Source: Tolypocladium sp. Sup5 PDA-1
Taxonomy: Eukaryota; Ascomycota; Sordariomycetes; Hypocreales; Ophiocordycipitaceae
Length of the DNA stretch: 64,000 nt
Direction of reading: 5' to 3'
Assembly: GCA_000750105.3 (NCBI GenBank)
Contig: JPHH03000026.1
Span: 248,001 to 312,000 of the forward strand
The notes beneath the pieces are model-generated. The model was not told where the DNA came from and ran no database searches. It saw only the letters and a program-made list of their open reading frames with translations. Positions 20,904 to 31,727 of this stretch are shown here, in pieces (position 1 is the first letter of the stretch; each line of letters begins with the position of its first letter). Made by a program: the position numbers and the translations under genes.

Positions 20904-21500
20904 TCACTGGCTGGTCAGCTCCTTGACCAGGTTGGCGACTTGTTTCCTGTCCACGTCCTTGCCCTCGAGCGCACTAGAGAGGCGCTTCATGACGTCTCCC
21001 ATGAGCGACTTGGCCGCCGTCCCGGCACTCTTGGACGCCTCGACGGCATCTTGGATCAGAGCCTTGAGCTCGGCCTCTCCCAGTGACTGGACCCCGCTGC
21101 CGGAGAGGTAGTCGTCCAGTATGCGGATTTGCTCGGTTTCCTTGTCGACCAGATCACCCCTGCCAGCAGCCTTGGCCTCTGCAGCGGCATCCTGCGAGCT
21201 CTTTTGGATCTTCCGTACCAGCGCGACGAGCTGCACGTCCGTCTTGATTGGGGTCGACGTCTTGGAGGCGTTGAGGTTGGCGGACATGATGGCTCGCAGG
21301 ACCGACAGCCGCGGCGCGTCCTTAGCCCGCATGGCAGACTTGAGCTCGCCCTTGAGCTTCTGGAGGAAGGGTGGGGGCGCATCGTCGGATGCTGTCGAGT
21401 AGAGCCGGGAAGCTCGCAGGACGTGCCGCGGAGCCGTCTGCCGGGAGGGCTGCGGCCAGCGCAGGGCCGCGAGGAGGCGCGTAGAGGGTTTCGGTGCCAT
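20904..21500 (-). CDS. AIM41: AIM41-like mitochondrial GatB/YqeY-domain protein
   Basis: Single exon, 198 aa from the ATG at 21500. The frame stays open to 21686, but the ATG at 21500 gives the usual N-terminus: 'MAPKPSTRLLAALRWPQPSR', a basic, Arg/Leu-rich mitochondrial presequence. The YqeY/GatB-like helical domain covers about residues 45-198: 'FLQKLKGELKSAMRAKDAPR', 'LSVLRAIMSANLNASKT', 'EQIRILDDYL' and 'MGDVMKRLSSALEGKDVDRK'. The fold is shared with the tRNA-binding tail of amidotransferase GatB, but the function of AIM41 itself is unknown beyond mitochondrial inheritance phenotypes in yeast. Confidence 0.9.
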   Translation of the reverse strand: MAPKPSTRLLAALRWPQPSRQTAPRHVLRASRLYSTASDDAPPPFLQKLKGELKSAMRAKDAPRLSVLRAIMSANLNASKTSTPIKTDVQLVALVRKIQKSSQDAAAEAKAAGRGDLVDKETEQIRILDDYLSGSGVQSLGEAELKALIQDAVEASKSAGTAAKSLMGDVMKRLSSALEGKDVDRKQVANLVKELTSQ

Positions 21501-23101
21501 TGGGTCGGATCGTCCGAGCGCGGTGACGGGATAGCTTGCTGGGAGGGCGACGCGACGCGGTGGGATGCGACGTGGCAGTGGGCAGCGCAGAAATGATGAA
21601 GCAAAGGAAGCAGACGGAGCTCTCAGAATAGGTTGTCGTCTCCGGGAAGCTCCCCAATTGGCCAGCGAGCTTGGGATGATTTGCATGGAGGCGCTCAGGC
21701 GCTTGGCTGGAAGGGGAAGTACAGGGTAGGTCGGCCACGCTGGCGTCTGGCTTTGCCGGTGTGAGCAAGTGGGGCTTCAGCATGGCAATGTTGTGTGGCA
21801 AGCGACGGCACGATCGCTCGCCTCTCATCAGCCTTCAAATACCGTGGTCTAGACCTTGAGAGCTGAAATTGCAGGTAAAGCGGCGCGTTTCTCCCACTGC
21901 TGCCCCCGGTGCGTCTCAACTTCAGATCCTGGGCACTGACAGGCGCTATATCACCTGATCTGCAGCCCGTCCTCGGGGGATGCTTCCGATCCAGGGTGGT
22001 GTGGATGCCAATTGCAATCCGCAGGGGACACGCTAGGTTATTTTTGCCAAACGACAATCTGCGACGCCAAGTATGTACAGGCTCGAGTTCGAACCCTTGA
22101 TGGGGATCTGTCCCAGTTGCCCGGGTGGATCGTGGGTGCTGAAGAACGTTAGGGGAGCTGGGCTGATGAGGCTCGTCTCTTGTTGTTGGCTCCTCGAGAG
22201 TCCCGTGGCTGATGCTTAGGGCGAGCTCTGACTCGCAAGCCCCATCCCTTCGAGATGGGATGAGACAGGAGCTGGATCCGTCCATCCGTCCATCATCGCC
22301 TGGGCAGCTGGGGAAATCAAGAACCCAAGGCTGACGGCGGTCCGCAGCCCAGCTGCTGGTGCTAGTACGAGTACTCGCCTGGCTCTACCAATGGCATCTA
22401 CCTAATCAAAGGCCTTGATGCCCAAAGCGAGGGCTGACGGCGAGCAGAGCTGGCTTTAGCCTCTGGCCAGTGCGGACATGGCATATAATTGAAGCACTTA
22501 GAGCGTGGCCCATCCGGCTCTAGCGGATGTGCTGGTTGTGACTCGAGTCGCAGGCCTCCATGTTTTGAATCACCGGGTTCCAGGCTGTCGGTACCGAGCT
22601 GCCCACCCATTCGAGTAGTAGAAGGGTCATAAGACTGGCGCCGCAGCCCCTTTTGCACCGCTGGTAGCTAGACTTGAATCTGTTCATTGCGAGCGTCGAG
22701 TCTGCGTTTCACTGGCCGTGGTTCGGGCAGGCGCAGTGCTGGCTGCTCCTGTCTCGTCTTTTCCCAACTAATTGACGTCCCATGCTCGTTGATGCTTGTC
22801 CCTTCCTTCTTCTGCCGATGGCCGTCTGCATAACTCCACGCGCCTGCCCCTGTTAGCCTGCAGAGATCCCGGGACCAGGCAAGTACGACACGCCGTTGCT
22901 GCACCCTATCTCGATCTGCCTAAACCCTCTTTCAACGACATCCGTCCCTTGCCACGACCAACATCCAACACACCATCGCCGGCGAATTTCTCCAACGACA
23001 CGCCTATCAAGGCTCGCGTATCGAGACAGCAGCGCCAGCCCGTCGTCCACCCACCCCGAGGCGCGGCAACATTACCTTGGCGCTGCTGAACCTACCACTT
23101 G
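21501..23101. other. Start of gene-poor island, 1.6 kb
   Basis: No open frame with family features on either strand. The sequence is of mixed composition and lacks the GC-rich third-position pattern of neighbouring genes. An extended upstream frame of AIM41 (21501-21686) is the only continuation of a gene. Confidence 0.45.
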
Positions 23102-24845
23102 CTATCGGCGGCGGGGCTTGCGGCCAATACAAACGTAACTGCATTGGCAACGTTGAGTATATTGGCTTGCTCGACAGTCTCGTCTCACGGGTGCGTTACT
23201 CACAGCGGAAAGTATGCCTGCGGTCCAGTCAAAGCGTCAGCGTAGTGCCAACAGCAACACAATGTCCAGCTCGGGGTTCTGCTGGGGCATCTCCGCACCT
23301 TGAAAGATGGGTTGTTGGCCTCACTCCTCGCCTGCTCGATCAGACGCTCGAAATCCTCGATCGGCATGCTGGTACCACCGCTTAGCTGCCTGTCCAGGAA
23401 CATGTCTGAGCCGCCATGTCTTACCCTTTCAATTGCGTGAATGGGTACAGCGCCAGCGACTGCAACAGCTGTGCCACGTTCTCGCTGTTGGCCAACCCGA
23501 TGTTATGGTCCCGCGGTTCTGTGTGGTGGCTCAAGTCAGGCCAACCTACTTCGATGCCAGGATACGGGACACACTACCATTGGACCAGGCGCACATGGGC
23601 AAGGTCAACAGTCTGGACTCGACTTCCGTGAACCCAGCGCTCCTCATCCAACTCGGGAGCTGCAAGGCCGCTCTGGGGTTCTTATAGGGCTGCATGGCGT
23701 CCAGGTATTGGCTCGACCACCTGGAAAGCGCATGATCTATCCGAGTTGACTCCATCAGCAGCGTTCCCTCATGGTGACTTTAAGAGGTCTCAAGAAAGCT
23801 CGCCTCTTTGCAATGTTCCATTGTCCGACTGTGCGTTGAAGTATATCTCAACCATCTGGCACCATCCCCCTGGCTTGAGGACGCGGAATATATCTCGCAC
23901 ATAGCTTCTCCATCGGTTCGCATGGATTCCGCCAGCCATCATCTGGCTGTGTACGACGTCAAAATGGTCGGAAGGGAAGGTGAACCTGCGAGGAAGCAAC
24001 CAGTCAGTACGTGGCCTACGTGTATATGGATGGCGTAGCTAACCTTCCATTCAGGTCATCGATTTGTATTTCGAGATTGTTTGGCGGATCTTCTGGGACC
24101 ATGTGCGGACTGGCATCTATCCCCAGCACCTGAGTATTGCTGTCAGCGGGATGAAAGACAAGACAAAGGCATGCGGGATTGCGCGTATGAATCGACCCCG
24201 GAAACCTCGATGCCGACAGACGCTCGCTCTGGCGATTCTTGGCTTCTCGACCATACGCACAGACAGGACGAGCCTCCAACCGCGGTCGAGACTCGGTACT
24301 ATCGCCCCTGACTTGAATGTAGTATGCATTCATCTCGGCAAGCTTGCGCTTTCGGCAGTGGAGGTCGTTGTCGAGACGCGAGGCTTGTCGATACCGAGGC
24401 AGAGAGGCAGCAAGATCCGGACCTAATCAACGCACACGCACCTCGCAGTCGGGAAATCGTCCCGCGGCATCGACAGCCCAGTCACCAGCTCCGCATCCGC
24501 AATCCAGTATCCTGCGTGGCGAACCCACTGGCGGGAATATTAATCGGTCATCGAAGACTCTGGAGAGCACGGAGTGCATCAATTCCAGGCGCGCAATCTC
24601 GTCCTGCCCTGGATCATCAGTGCCAGAGTGCCGCAACCTCCAAAACCTTGGGCAGGCCTGCGACTTACCTCGTCAATCGGTGCGAAGTATACGCCGTTTG
24701 TCAAGGCATACTTTTGATATGTTCGACCGAAGAAGTCGACTGTTTCTGTGAAGGATTCATCGAGAGGGGCGGTTCCGTCTCTTCAGGGGCCGTTAGTCTG
24801 ATCATTCGCACGCTGCTGAGGGGGCATTCCTGACCCTGGATCCAT
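23102..24845 (-). pseudogene. UMTA/LaeA-like SAM-dependent methyltransferase, probably broken
   Basis: Successive minus-strand exons match the UMTA family in order. 24669-24845: '..GRTYQKYALTNGVYFAPIDE'. 24442-24603: 'RILDCGCGAGDWAVDAA', the SAM motif I. 24044-24129: 'VLGIDASPHMVPEDPP'. From 23985: 'FPSDHFDVVHSQMMAGG' and 'FRVLKPGGWCQMVEIYFN'. Up to 23578: 'RAALQLPSWMRSAGFTEVESRLLTLPMCAW'. 23425-23518: 'NVAQLLQSLALYPF'. Then 'MPIEDFERLIEQARSEANNP' and a last exon ending 'YVCIGRKPRR'. Faults: an in-frame TGA at codon 21 (24783-24785), and after 'SDNGTL' (about 23811) a stop and frame change over 52 nt bounded by GGAAC repeats, with no GT donor before the stop. The first could be removed by a weak N-terminal intron with a CTAAC branch site; the second I cannot splice out. 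One intron is unusually long (312 nt). Such enzymes often sit in secondary-metabolite clusters. Confidence 0.7.
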
Positions 24846-27800
24846 TATGGCCCCGGAAACGAGAGCTCAAGGGCGTCTTCGGTTCGAAGGACAACTACAA
24901 GAGCGATGAGGACTATTCTCGGACGAGGAATGGGCCAAGGAAAACCGACAATGACCCTATCGAGACCAACTCTGGACCTTATTCGAGCCAGAAAGTCATG
25001 TGGTACCCAAAGCGTGGCCCCAGTCCACCCGTACATGAGCCCCTCTTGCTCCCAGAAACTGGTTCGTCAATGCCGTATCAGAGACAACTGACTCTGACTC
25101 TGACGGAGAGAATGTCCGTGGTGCAACCGCTTTGCGGCCTTTAGTCGACGCGTCTCTTGACCGAGAATCGCAGGCGAAATAGGGGCTTACGTGGGACAGC
25201 TTGCGGCGCTGTTTCCCATGGACCGTTGCTGAATTGTTACCGCGCATGGACTGCTCGCAGGACGCCGCCGGCTTGTACTACCCCAATCGTGAGCCCACCC
25301 GAATCAGGGGTGCCTGGAGAAGGCGGGAGGGACAAACTGCACCAACTAGTAGAGTGTACGAGCAATGGCGCACGCCAGGTCCGTTGAAGACTGGGGCTGC
25401 CTAAGTTGAAAGGGCAAACAACAGTCCTAGGTCGGTGCAGCCGATGCCTCAGCCTTGGCTACTGGTACCAGTTTCAGCTACAACGGACCGACGTCGCTGC
25501 CCAAAGCTTGGGTCATTGCATCCATGCCTATTAGGAACACATACATCATTGGCGGACCTACCAACGCCAACGACAAAACGAGCCTTGCCGAGCCAGATTC
25601 GGTCCAGGCGGCTGGGCGACCATTTGCACGCCCCGGCCCGGCTGTCCGCCAACTTGGACTTTGGAAGTTGGAATAGACAGTGTTGGCCGGGCAAGTGGCA
25701 CAGATCAGATATGCGGCCAGTATTCAGCCGCAACGCGAGATCGTGCCGCACGAGGGAGAGTCCAGCATCGAGCCGTAAGGACGCCAGGAGACCTGGATGA
25801 TCCGTGGCACTTGGCGGCTTCTGAATCGGCTTCGACGCAGGCCAATGCCCCAAGACATGCACGTCAAAACCGCCTCGGGAGCTAATCAATGTGGTGGGGA
25901 TTTGGGCCGGCGCACACTGTTGCAGGGGGTTGTTCAAGGTCAGACGGTGTGCAGCGCCCGATGGTTGACGTTTCCACAGTTGGAAGCCTACGGAGTGGTA
26001 AGGCGCCATGCGGTCTCACTGCTGGTGCTGGAATCCACTTTAGCTGTGGGCGTGACACGCTGGAGCGGCGAAGCAGGGCATCTGTGGTCTGCTTCGATAC
26101 CGAGGACGTGGATTTGGGACACCAGAATCGGATATGGACACCGCAAGTCCTGAGCAAACTGGAGGCTTTCCTCACGAAATACGACTGGTGTTAAAACCTG
26201 GGCGGGACAGGAGGGTGCCGCCAGCCTGGAACATCGCCGTCCCGCCCGGTGGCTGAGCCAGAATAGCCTTAAGGCTCATTCAACCGCCCGATGGAAGGTA
26301 TCCGGATCTGGTCCTGGAGTTGCAAAGGGGGTCTGCGGGTAAAGGGTTAGCCACAAGACTGATCCACACTCGGAAAACAAACTGGGGAGATGCGACGCGG
26401 TTCCAGCGATACGGTAGGAACCAAGGAGACGGGAGCTCCGCACGAGAAGCCAAAGGCGTAACCGATTTGGAGCTGAACAGGTGATAGCCTGCTCACCGCC
26501 TTTGCCACCCGGTGCGACCATCCTGGGATTCTTTGATCTCATAACGACCGGCTGGTTGGCACCGTTGACACAGAACGGTCCTGAGCGGTTGTGGCGCTTG
26601 TGAGCACAAAGTTGGGACGATGCTCCGTACAAGGACAACCGAGCTGCGCGAGCGTCCCGCGGTGTTTGCCGAGGGACGCAGATCTCACGGGCTGCCCAGT
26701 GTGTCTCCTGATTGCCCTGTTTCAGTGCCGTCATATGACTGATGGCTCGGGAATGGATGCCCGACCCCTGCTGGACCGAGAAGTCCATTGCCTCTAGTGG
26801 TTGGAAGTCAATTGGCTTTCCGCAGGCGGCGGGTCATGGCAGGGTGCTGGAAGGGACAAGAGGTGGGTAACAGGACCCCACGATGCGGTTTGGACAGAAG
26901 GCCTGGAATTATTGGAATGTCATGGGCGTGAAGCAGAAGACCTCTTGGCAGGCCTGAACGCTGCGTCTCTCAGGCCATACATAAAACGGCGGCTGGCATG
27001 GGCACAGCCGACTTGGCCCGAAAGCATCCAGTCTAGGCTGGTCGCTGCAACATCATGATGGCGAGCGAGCGCAGCTTGGTGGGACCAAGACGAGCACAGA
27101 CAGCTCCCGGGTTGTCTGTCGTCGTTGCGGGCGAACACGAGACACCAAACGCGGCAGGGAAGGGGTATTAGTGAACACAGCAAGCAGCTGGCGAGGTAGG
27201 CGCGCGATATGGAGGACGGTGCACCAACAACGAATTACGAAGTACGGACTATTGGTCCTTCATACCGCGACAAGGACACGGCTAATACTTTCTGGAACAT
27301 CCAACCCTTTACACTACCATTTCCATGCACGCCTAGCTTACTGCAGGCAATGCGGCGGTGCTGAAATGACAGACAGGCTGCGATACGTTGGGATTGTTAG
27401 CTGCTTGAGAAGCAGGGCGCCAGCTGCGCGTCAGAAAGCCACGCACGACCTGAAACGTGACAAACCCCCGAGGGCTGATGCCAGGCTGCACTATGGAGAG
27501 GCGATTGCTTCTGCTGGTGGTGCTGGTGGTGGAACAACAACATGCACGTCGGCATCCCAGGAGTGAGCGAGCAACGTCGCTGCGGACTCGGTACATGGTG
27601 AGACCCTGTCTCGCCATGTTCGGGCGACGAGGTCGGGTGTTACGGAGTATTTATTGCGGCAAAGTCGCTGCCGCCGCCAATTCCTTGCAGGGGGAACCTT
27701 GCCAGCCCCTTTTTTTGCCGACCCAAGCTCTCGGGATACCCGCGCGTGGGGGACCAGCTCCTCGGGTTCTAGGCTGAGCAGTGAGAGACAAGGTGCGGCA

Positions 27801-28510
27801 TGCGATTCGACGCCATTGCTTCTGCTGCTACGGACGTACGGATTACTCGTATGCTTGATGGCGCCCGCGGGCATATAAGAGCATTCCATGGCGCGCTATT
27901 GGCCGGGAGTACCCTTAGTGAGGGTCTGGCATACGAGCGTATGTTGTCCCGAGTGTCCGCGGCCCCTGCGGCACGGAACGGACAGTCTCCAGAAAACCCG
28001 GAATCCAACCATTTTCCTCTATATTTTCCTGGTTATCATGCCCTTGTGTTACCGCCTTTTTCTACCTGTGAGTGAGTTTTTGCCCTCTCCATCCCCCCAC
28101 CCTGCTATATCTCTAGCTGCAATAGTGGTGTATCCTCCCTCGACAGACCGTGAAATTTCCCCACGCCAGTAAATGAACCCAGTACGAAAAACAGAACGTT
28201 TGTTTGCCACAACGTACACCGATACTGTACAGGACAATCGCAAGGAACGTGACAAGTCACATTCACCGCTCCTCCCGCTAACCTCGGCAGCTCTGAGGCT
28301 CGGGCCGCGATTGGCAGGAGCCCAAGTCGTGCATGTGGAATGGTGCGGCGGGCAGGCTGAAAGTCCACTTTGTCGACGTGGCGCGAAGAGAGGACCAGCT
28401 TGGCGGCAGGCTAGAGACGTGTCCAGCCGTCGGAGCGCTCCCGTGTGCGCCGTTGAGGGCCATCGTAGGACGCAGGAGGCATGTCTTCGCCCCGAAGGAC
28501 GTCTGCCTCT
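24846..28510. other. Gene-poor island, 3.7 kb, possibly decayed coding remnants
   Basis: No frame here can be assigned. At 24840-25180 on the plus strand two frames alternate in looking coding: about 100 open codons from 'DPLWPRKRELKGVFGSKD', then an overlapping frame with 'NWFVNAVSETTDSDSDGEN'. Stop codons interrupt both, as in an old frameshifted gene. A TACGGAGTA motif lies at 27641-27649. Otherwise nothing is recognised. Confidence 0.4.
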
Positions 28511-30953
28511 CTAGCACCAGGTAAAGACGGGGTTCCGGCTCTTTACGGCCTCGAGGCGCTCCACGATGACCTTGCGCTGATTGCCCATCTGGCCCTCGGC
28601 GGCCGCGTACCCGAGATCGCCGTCGAAGTCGTCGCCGCCGTACGCCTCGTGCGGATACAGCTGCGCCGCGATGCTGTTGCTGCTGCGGCGGGCCGCGGCC
28701 GTGGCGAACGAGTACCGCCGCTGCTGGCGGGGGCCGTTGCGGGCCGGCTCGTAGACGTTGAGCGCCCGCGACGGGCCCTGATAGCTCCCCGTGCTCCTGG
28801 GCTGCGGAGCGAGCTGGTCCGTCACAGAGGCGCCTTGCTGGTTGGCGGTTGCGCTGGCGATATCCTGGCCGTGCAAGGAGCCTTCGTTGGTTGGTGATTG
28901 TGTGCCTTCTCCGTGGGGGCTGGACATTTCGAACCGCCCCGAGCGTGGCATGTCGACCGGAGCGGTCGCGAAGCCCAGCAGATCCTCCACGGGCACATGG
29001 CTCGTCGGGGCCGAGCTGGCTATGTCGGTCTCTTCCATGGACTGCCGCATGGCCGCCGTGCGACGCAGCTCCGACGAAGTCACCCGCATGGGCACCGCCA
29101 CGGGCACCTCAACGAGGTCGTCCCAGACGCAAACCCTCGCGCGGCGAGTGAGCTCCAGGGGCCCGTGGTCAGGCGTCTTGAGCGCCTCCACGACGTTCCA
29201 CGCCTGGCCCTTCATGACGGCAATCTGCTTGGCGAACATGCGCTCCTGGAAGTCGTCGTCGACTTGGAAGACCTTCTTGAGCGCCACCTGCGTCTGGCTC
29301 CACCAGGCCGTGGAGGTGAGCAGCGGGAGGAAGTGGTCTCGCGTCTTTTGCGAGAATGGGCGTCCGATGAGATCCACCGGGAGGAAGAGCCAGCCAAACG
29401 GGAAACTGACATGTTAGCAAACACTGGCTGTCACTAGTTGGGATGGGCAGAACGTACCTTCGCCAAGCATCCGGGTGTTTCCACGGCCACGACAGCGAGT
29501 TGTCAATGGCACCGATGGATATCTCCGGCTGGTTCCCGGTTGGACGGCTGCTCGTAGCATCCATTGGCTTTTGGGTCTTGTATGGGTATGACGCCCGCGT
29601 GGCAGAGGACGGCACTTGAGACAGATCAACCGGCCGGGGGCCGTTCTCCTCCGACGGCGGCTCCATGTTCATATGAACGGGCTCCGACGCTAGCGAGACC
29701 GTGCCCGCCTCCCAGTCAACCTTGACCATCCAGTTGTCGAGTCCCCGGTCCGTGTTCCTCATGATGTAGTCCAAAATGACGAGCTTCTCAAGCTCCTCTC
29801 GAAAGGACTGCTTGAGAGGCTCAGTCCACGCAAATCGTGGAGGCCCAGAGCGTTCATCTCCCGAGCTGTGATGCTCGTCGTCGCTAGAATCCGGGTCGTC
29901 CGGCGACCCGGATGTAGACGGCCTACAGCTTTCTGTCCACCTCTTCCTCTTGTTCCTATGGGTGTCGTTGGCTCGGAAGCCGGACCAGTACTGATCCGGC
30001 CAGGGGTGTTCTCGAAGGAACACGTTGGCATCCTTGAAGCCTTTGAGGAAGACCTGGAAGCTGCCGGGCTTCGGGGGCAAGGGCTTCTTCTTTTTACCGA
30101 AGCCCCGGCGATCCCAGAATGGATAGTGGAAGGACTTGGATGAGAGCCATACTACATCGGTATAGGGGACGAGGTGGGTTCGAAGCTGGCAGTCCAGAAC
30201 ATAGGCGGCTGCTTCGCTGACGTAGGACAGGTTCGGGATCAGGCTATGGCGATATGTCAGCACATCAGAGGCACACCACAGGAGTCCCTAGACTTACCAA
30301 GCTCGCCCGAAGCAGCATGGAAACAAGTTCCTATGTATCCACTTGTTCCATTTGGGATTGCCTGCTGCGTACGGCTCTTCGTCCTTGGGCTTGAAGACAC
30401 CCACGATCTTGCCGTCCGGATTTCGGGCAAAGTAGCTGCCCGAGCTGCCCTGTGATATCATGCTCGGGTGAATCTCCTGGCGAATAGCGGTCCGTACGCT
30501 GTCTACCACTACCTCAAACTCGGCCTTGGTCATGACGCCGGCCTGTGGCTCGGCCATGCCCTCGGCCGAGACGGGGCGCACGCCTTCAGGGGCCTGGAAC
30601 ACTGAATGGTGGATCTCCAAGCGCTCCTCCTCTGCCAGATGGCTTTTGCCCTTGCGCTTGAAGCGAGAGGCGATCTCGTCGGCCCAGCGTTCGAGCCGCG
30701 CATTGATGGCTTTCAAATCGACCCCGGCATTGCTTCCAACGCGGCGTCGAAACTTGGGTCTCGCAGGGTTCGACTTGGGGCTGGCCATGCCCGACCTGTG
30801 GCGAGGCTGTGTGATGGGCGCATATCGAGGCGCCGAGGCAGGCTGGAGAGAGGCGGAGGACTCGGCGAGGGGATCGTCGTCGGAGTCGTCGCTGAACTGA
30901 TCGGCCTGGGTAAGACGCTCGTAGCCCGTCGTGGGAGGCCGATCGCGAGGCAT
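28511..30953 (-). CDS. LSB6: Phosphatidylinositol 4-kinase type II (LSB6-like)
   Basis: Exons 30298..30953, 29458..30243 and 28511..29405 (introns 54 and 52 nt), 778 aa. The type II PI4K catalytic domain begins near residue 170: 'SQGSSGSYFARNPDGKIVGVFKPKDEEPY' (nucleotide-binding loop with Lys). It continues through 'RNLFPCCFGRACLIPNLSYVSEAAAYVLD' (the CCFGRAC-type palmitoylation cassette), 'VILDYIMRNTDRGLDNWMVK' (catalytic Arg-Asn-Thr-Asp-Arg..Asn), 'AIDNSLSWPWKHPDAWRSFPFGW' and 'FLPVDLIGRPFS'. An acidic Ser/Asp-rich insert (about 300-340) and a long disordered C-terminus (about 590-778) are additions. It makes PI4P on endosomes, vacuole and plasma membrane. Confidence 0.95.
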
Positions 30954-31727
30954 GGCGGCGATGGGAAGGTGGTGGAGAGATCACAGGGGGCGGTTGGCCA
31001 TTACTCTCGCGCCAGCTTCGATTCGATGCTTCGGCTGTCGTCGGATGGCGTGTTGAGCTACGCCTTGTTCAGCGTTGCGTGAGAGCTTCGGAGCACGTAG
31101 CCAGCCGCAGTCTGATGGATGAACGCGGTATCTTGGGACGAAGGGGCGGCCAATAGGGTGGCCCGGAGAGCAAACGGCAATGAAACGGAGGTTCGATAGG
31201 GAGGCGGAGCAGCGTCTCAGGGCGATCTCGTGGCACGCAAGACGGCCATTGGCACTGGCCGCTGCCAACAACGTAGTGATTGATGGTTGGGGGCGGGAGT
31301 GACGGAGTGAGGTTCTGTGTGACGTTGCTGAATGACACGCGTTGGCCTGTGAAAGCTCCCAGTTCGCGCCATGAATCCCGAAGTGGTTAGGTAAGCGTGA
31401 CGCAGAGGCTTAGGTTCTCTAGCCGTCTGCTGGCCCCTAACAGACGATCTTGTCCCTCTACAGTCAAAAGCCAACACCATCTCGTGACTTATCAATCGCA
31501 GATTCGCAGCATGAGGACGTGCGGGGACTAGCGAGATGGTCGTATCTCGTGCAAGTCGATATACGGCAAATACTGGACTTTCACTTGCGTCGCCGCGATG
31601 CTTCGCCTTGCGCAGAGCAAACAACGGTGCCGGCCATGCGGCAGTGCTGGCACTTGGGCGAGGGGGCTCTGGGGAGTGTTAAATATGACGGCCGTGGACG
31701 GCCCTTGATGAGTCCCGGATTGTTGCT
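30954..31727. other. Intergenic region, 0.77 kb
   Basis: Upstream flank of the PI4K gene and of the FAD oxidoreductase pseudogene. I looked here for the missing N-terminal 70-100 residues of the oxidoreductase and found none in any frame. Confidence 0.45.

Noticed and set aside
25449..26009. 186-codon minus-strand frame in the gene-poor island
   Set aside because: No domain, no plausible splicing, and the opposite frames are equally open; not better than chance.
21501..28510. RIP-degraded repeat
   Set aside because: The interval is not strongly A/T-rich and shows no obvious TpA excess by eye; only isolated possible C-to-T stops. Dinucleotide indices would be needed to revisit this.
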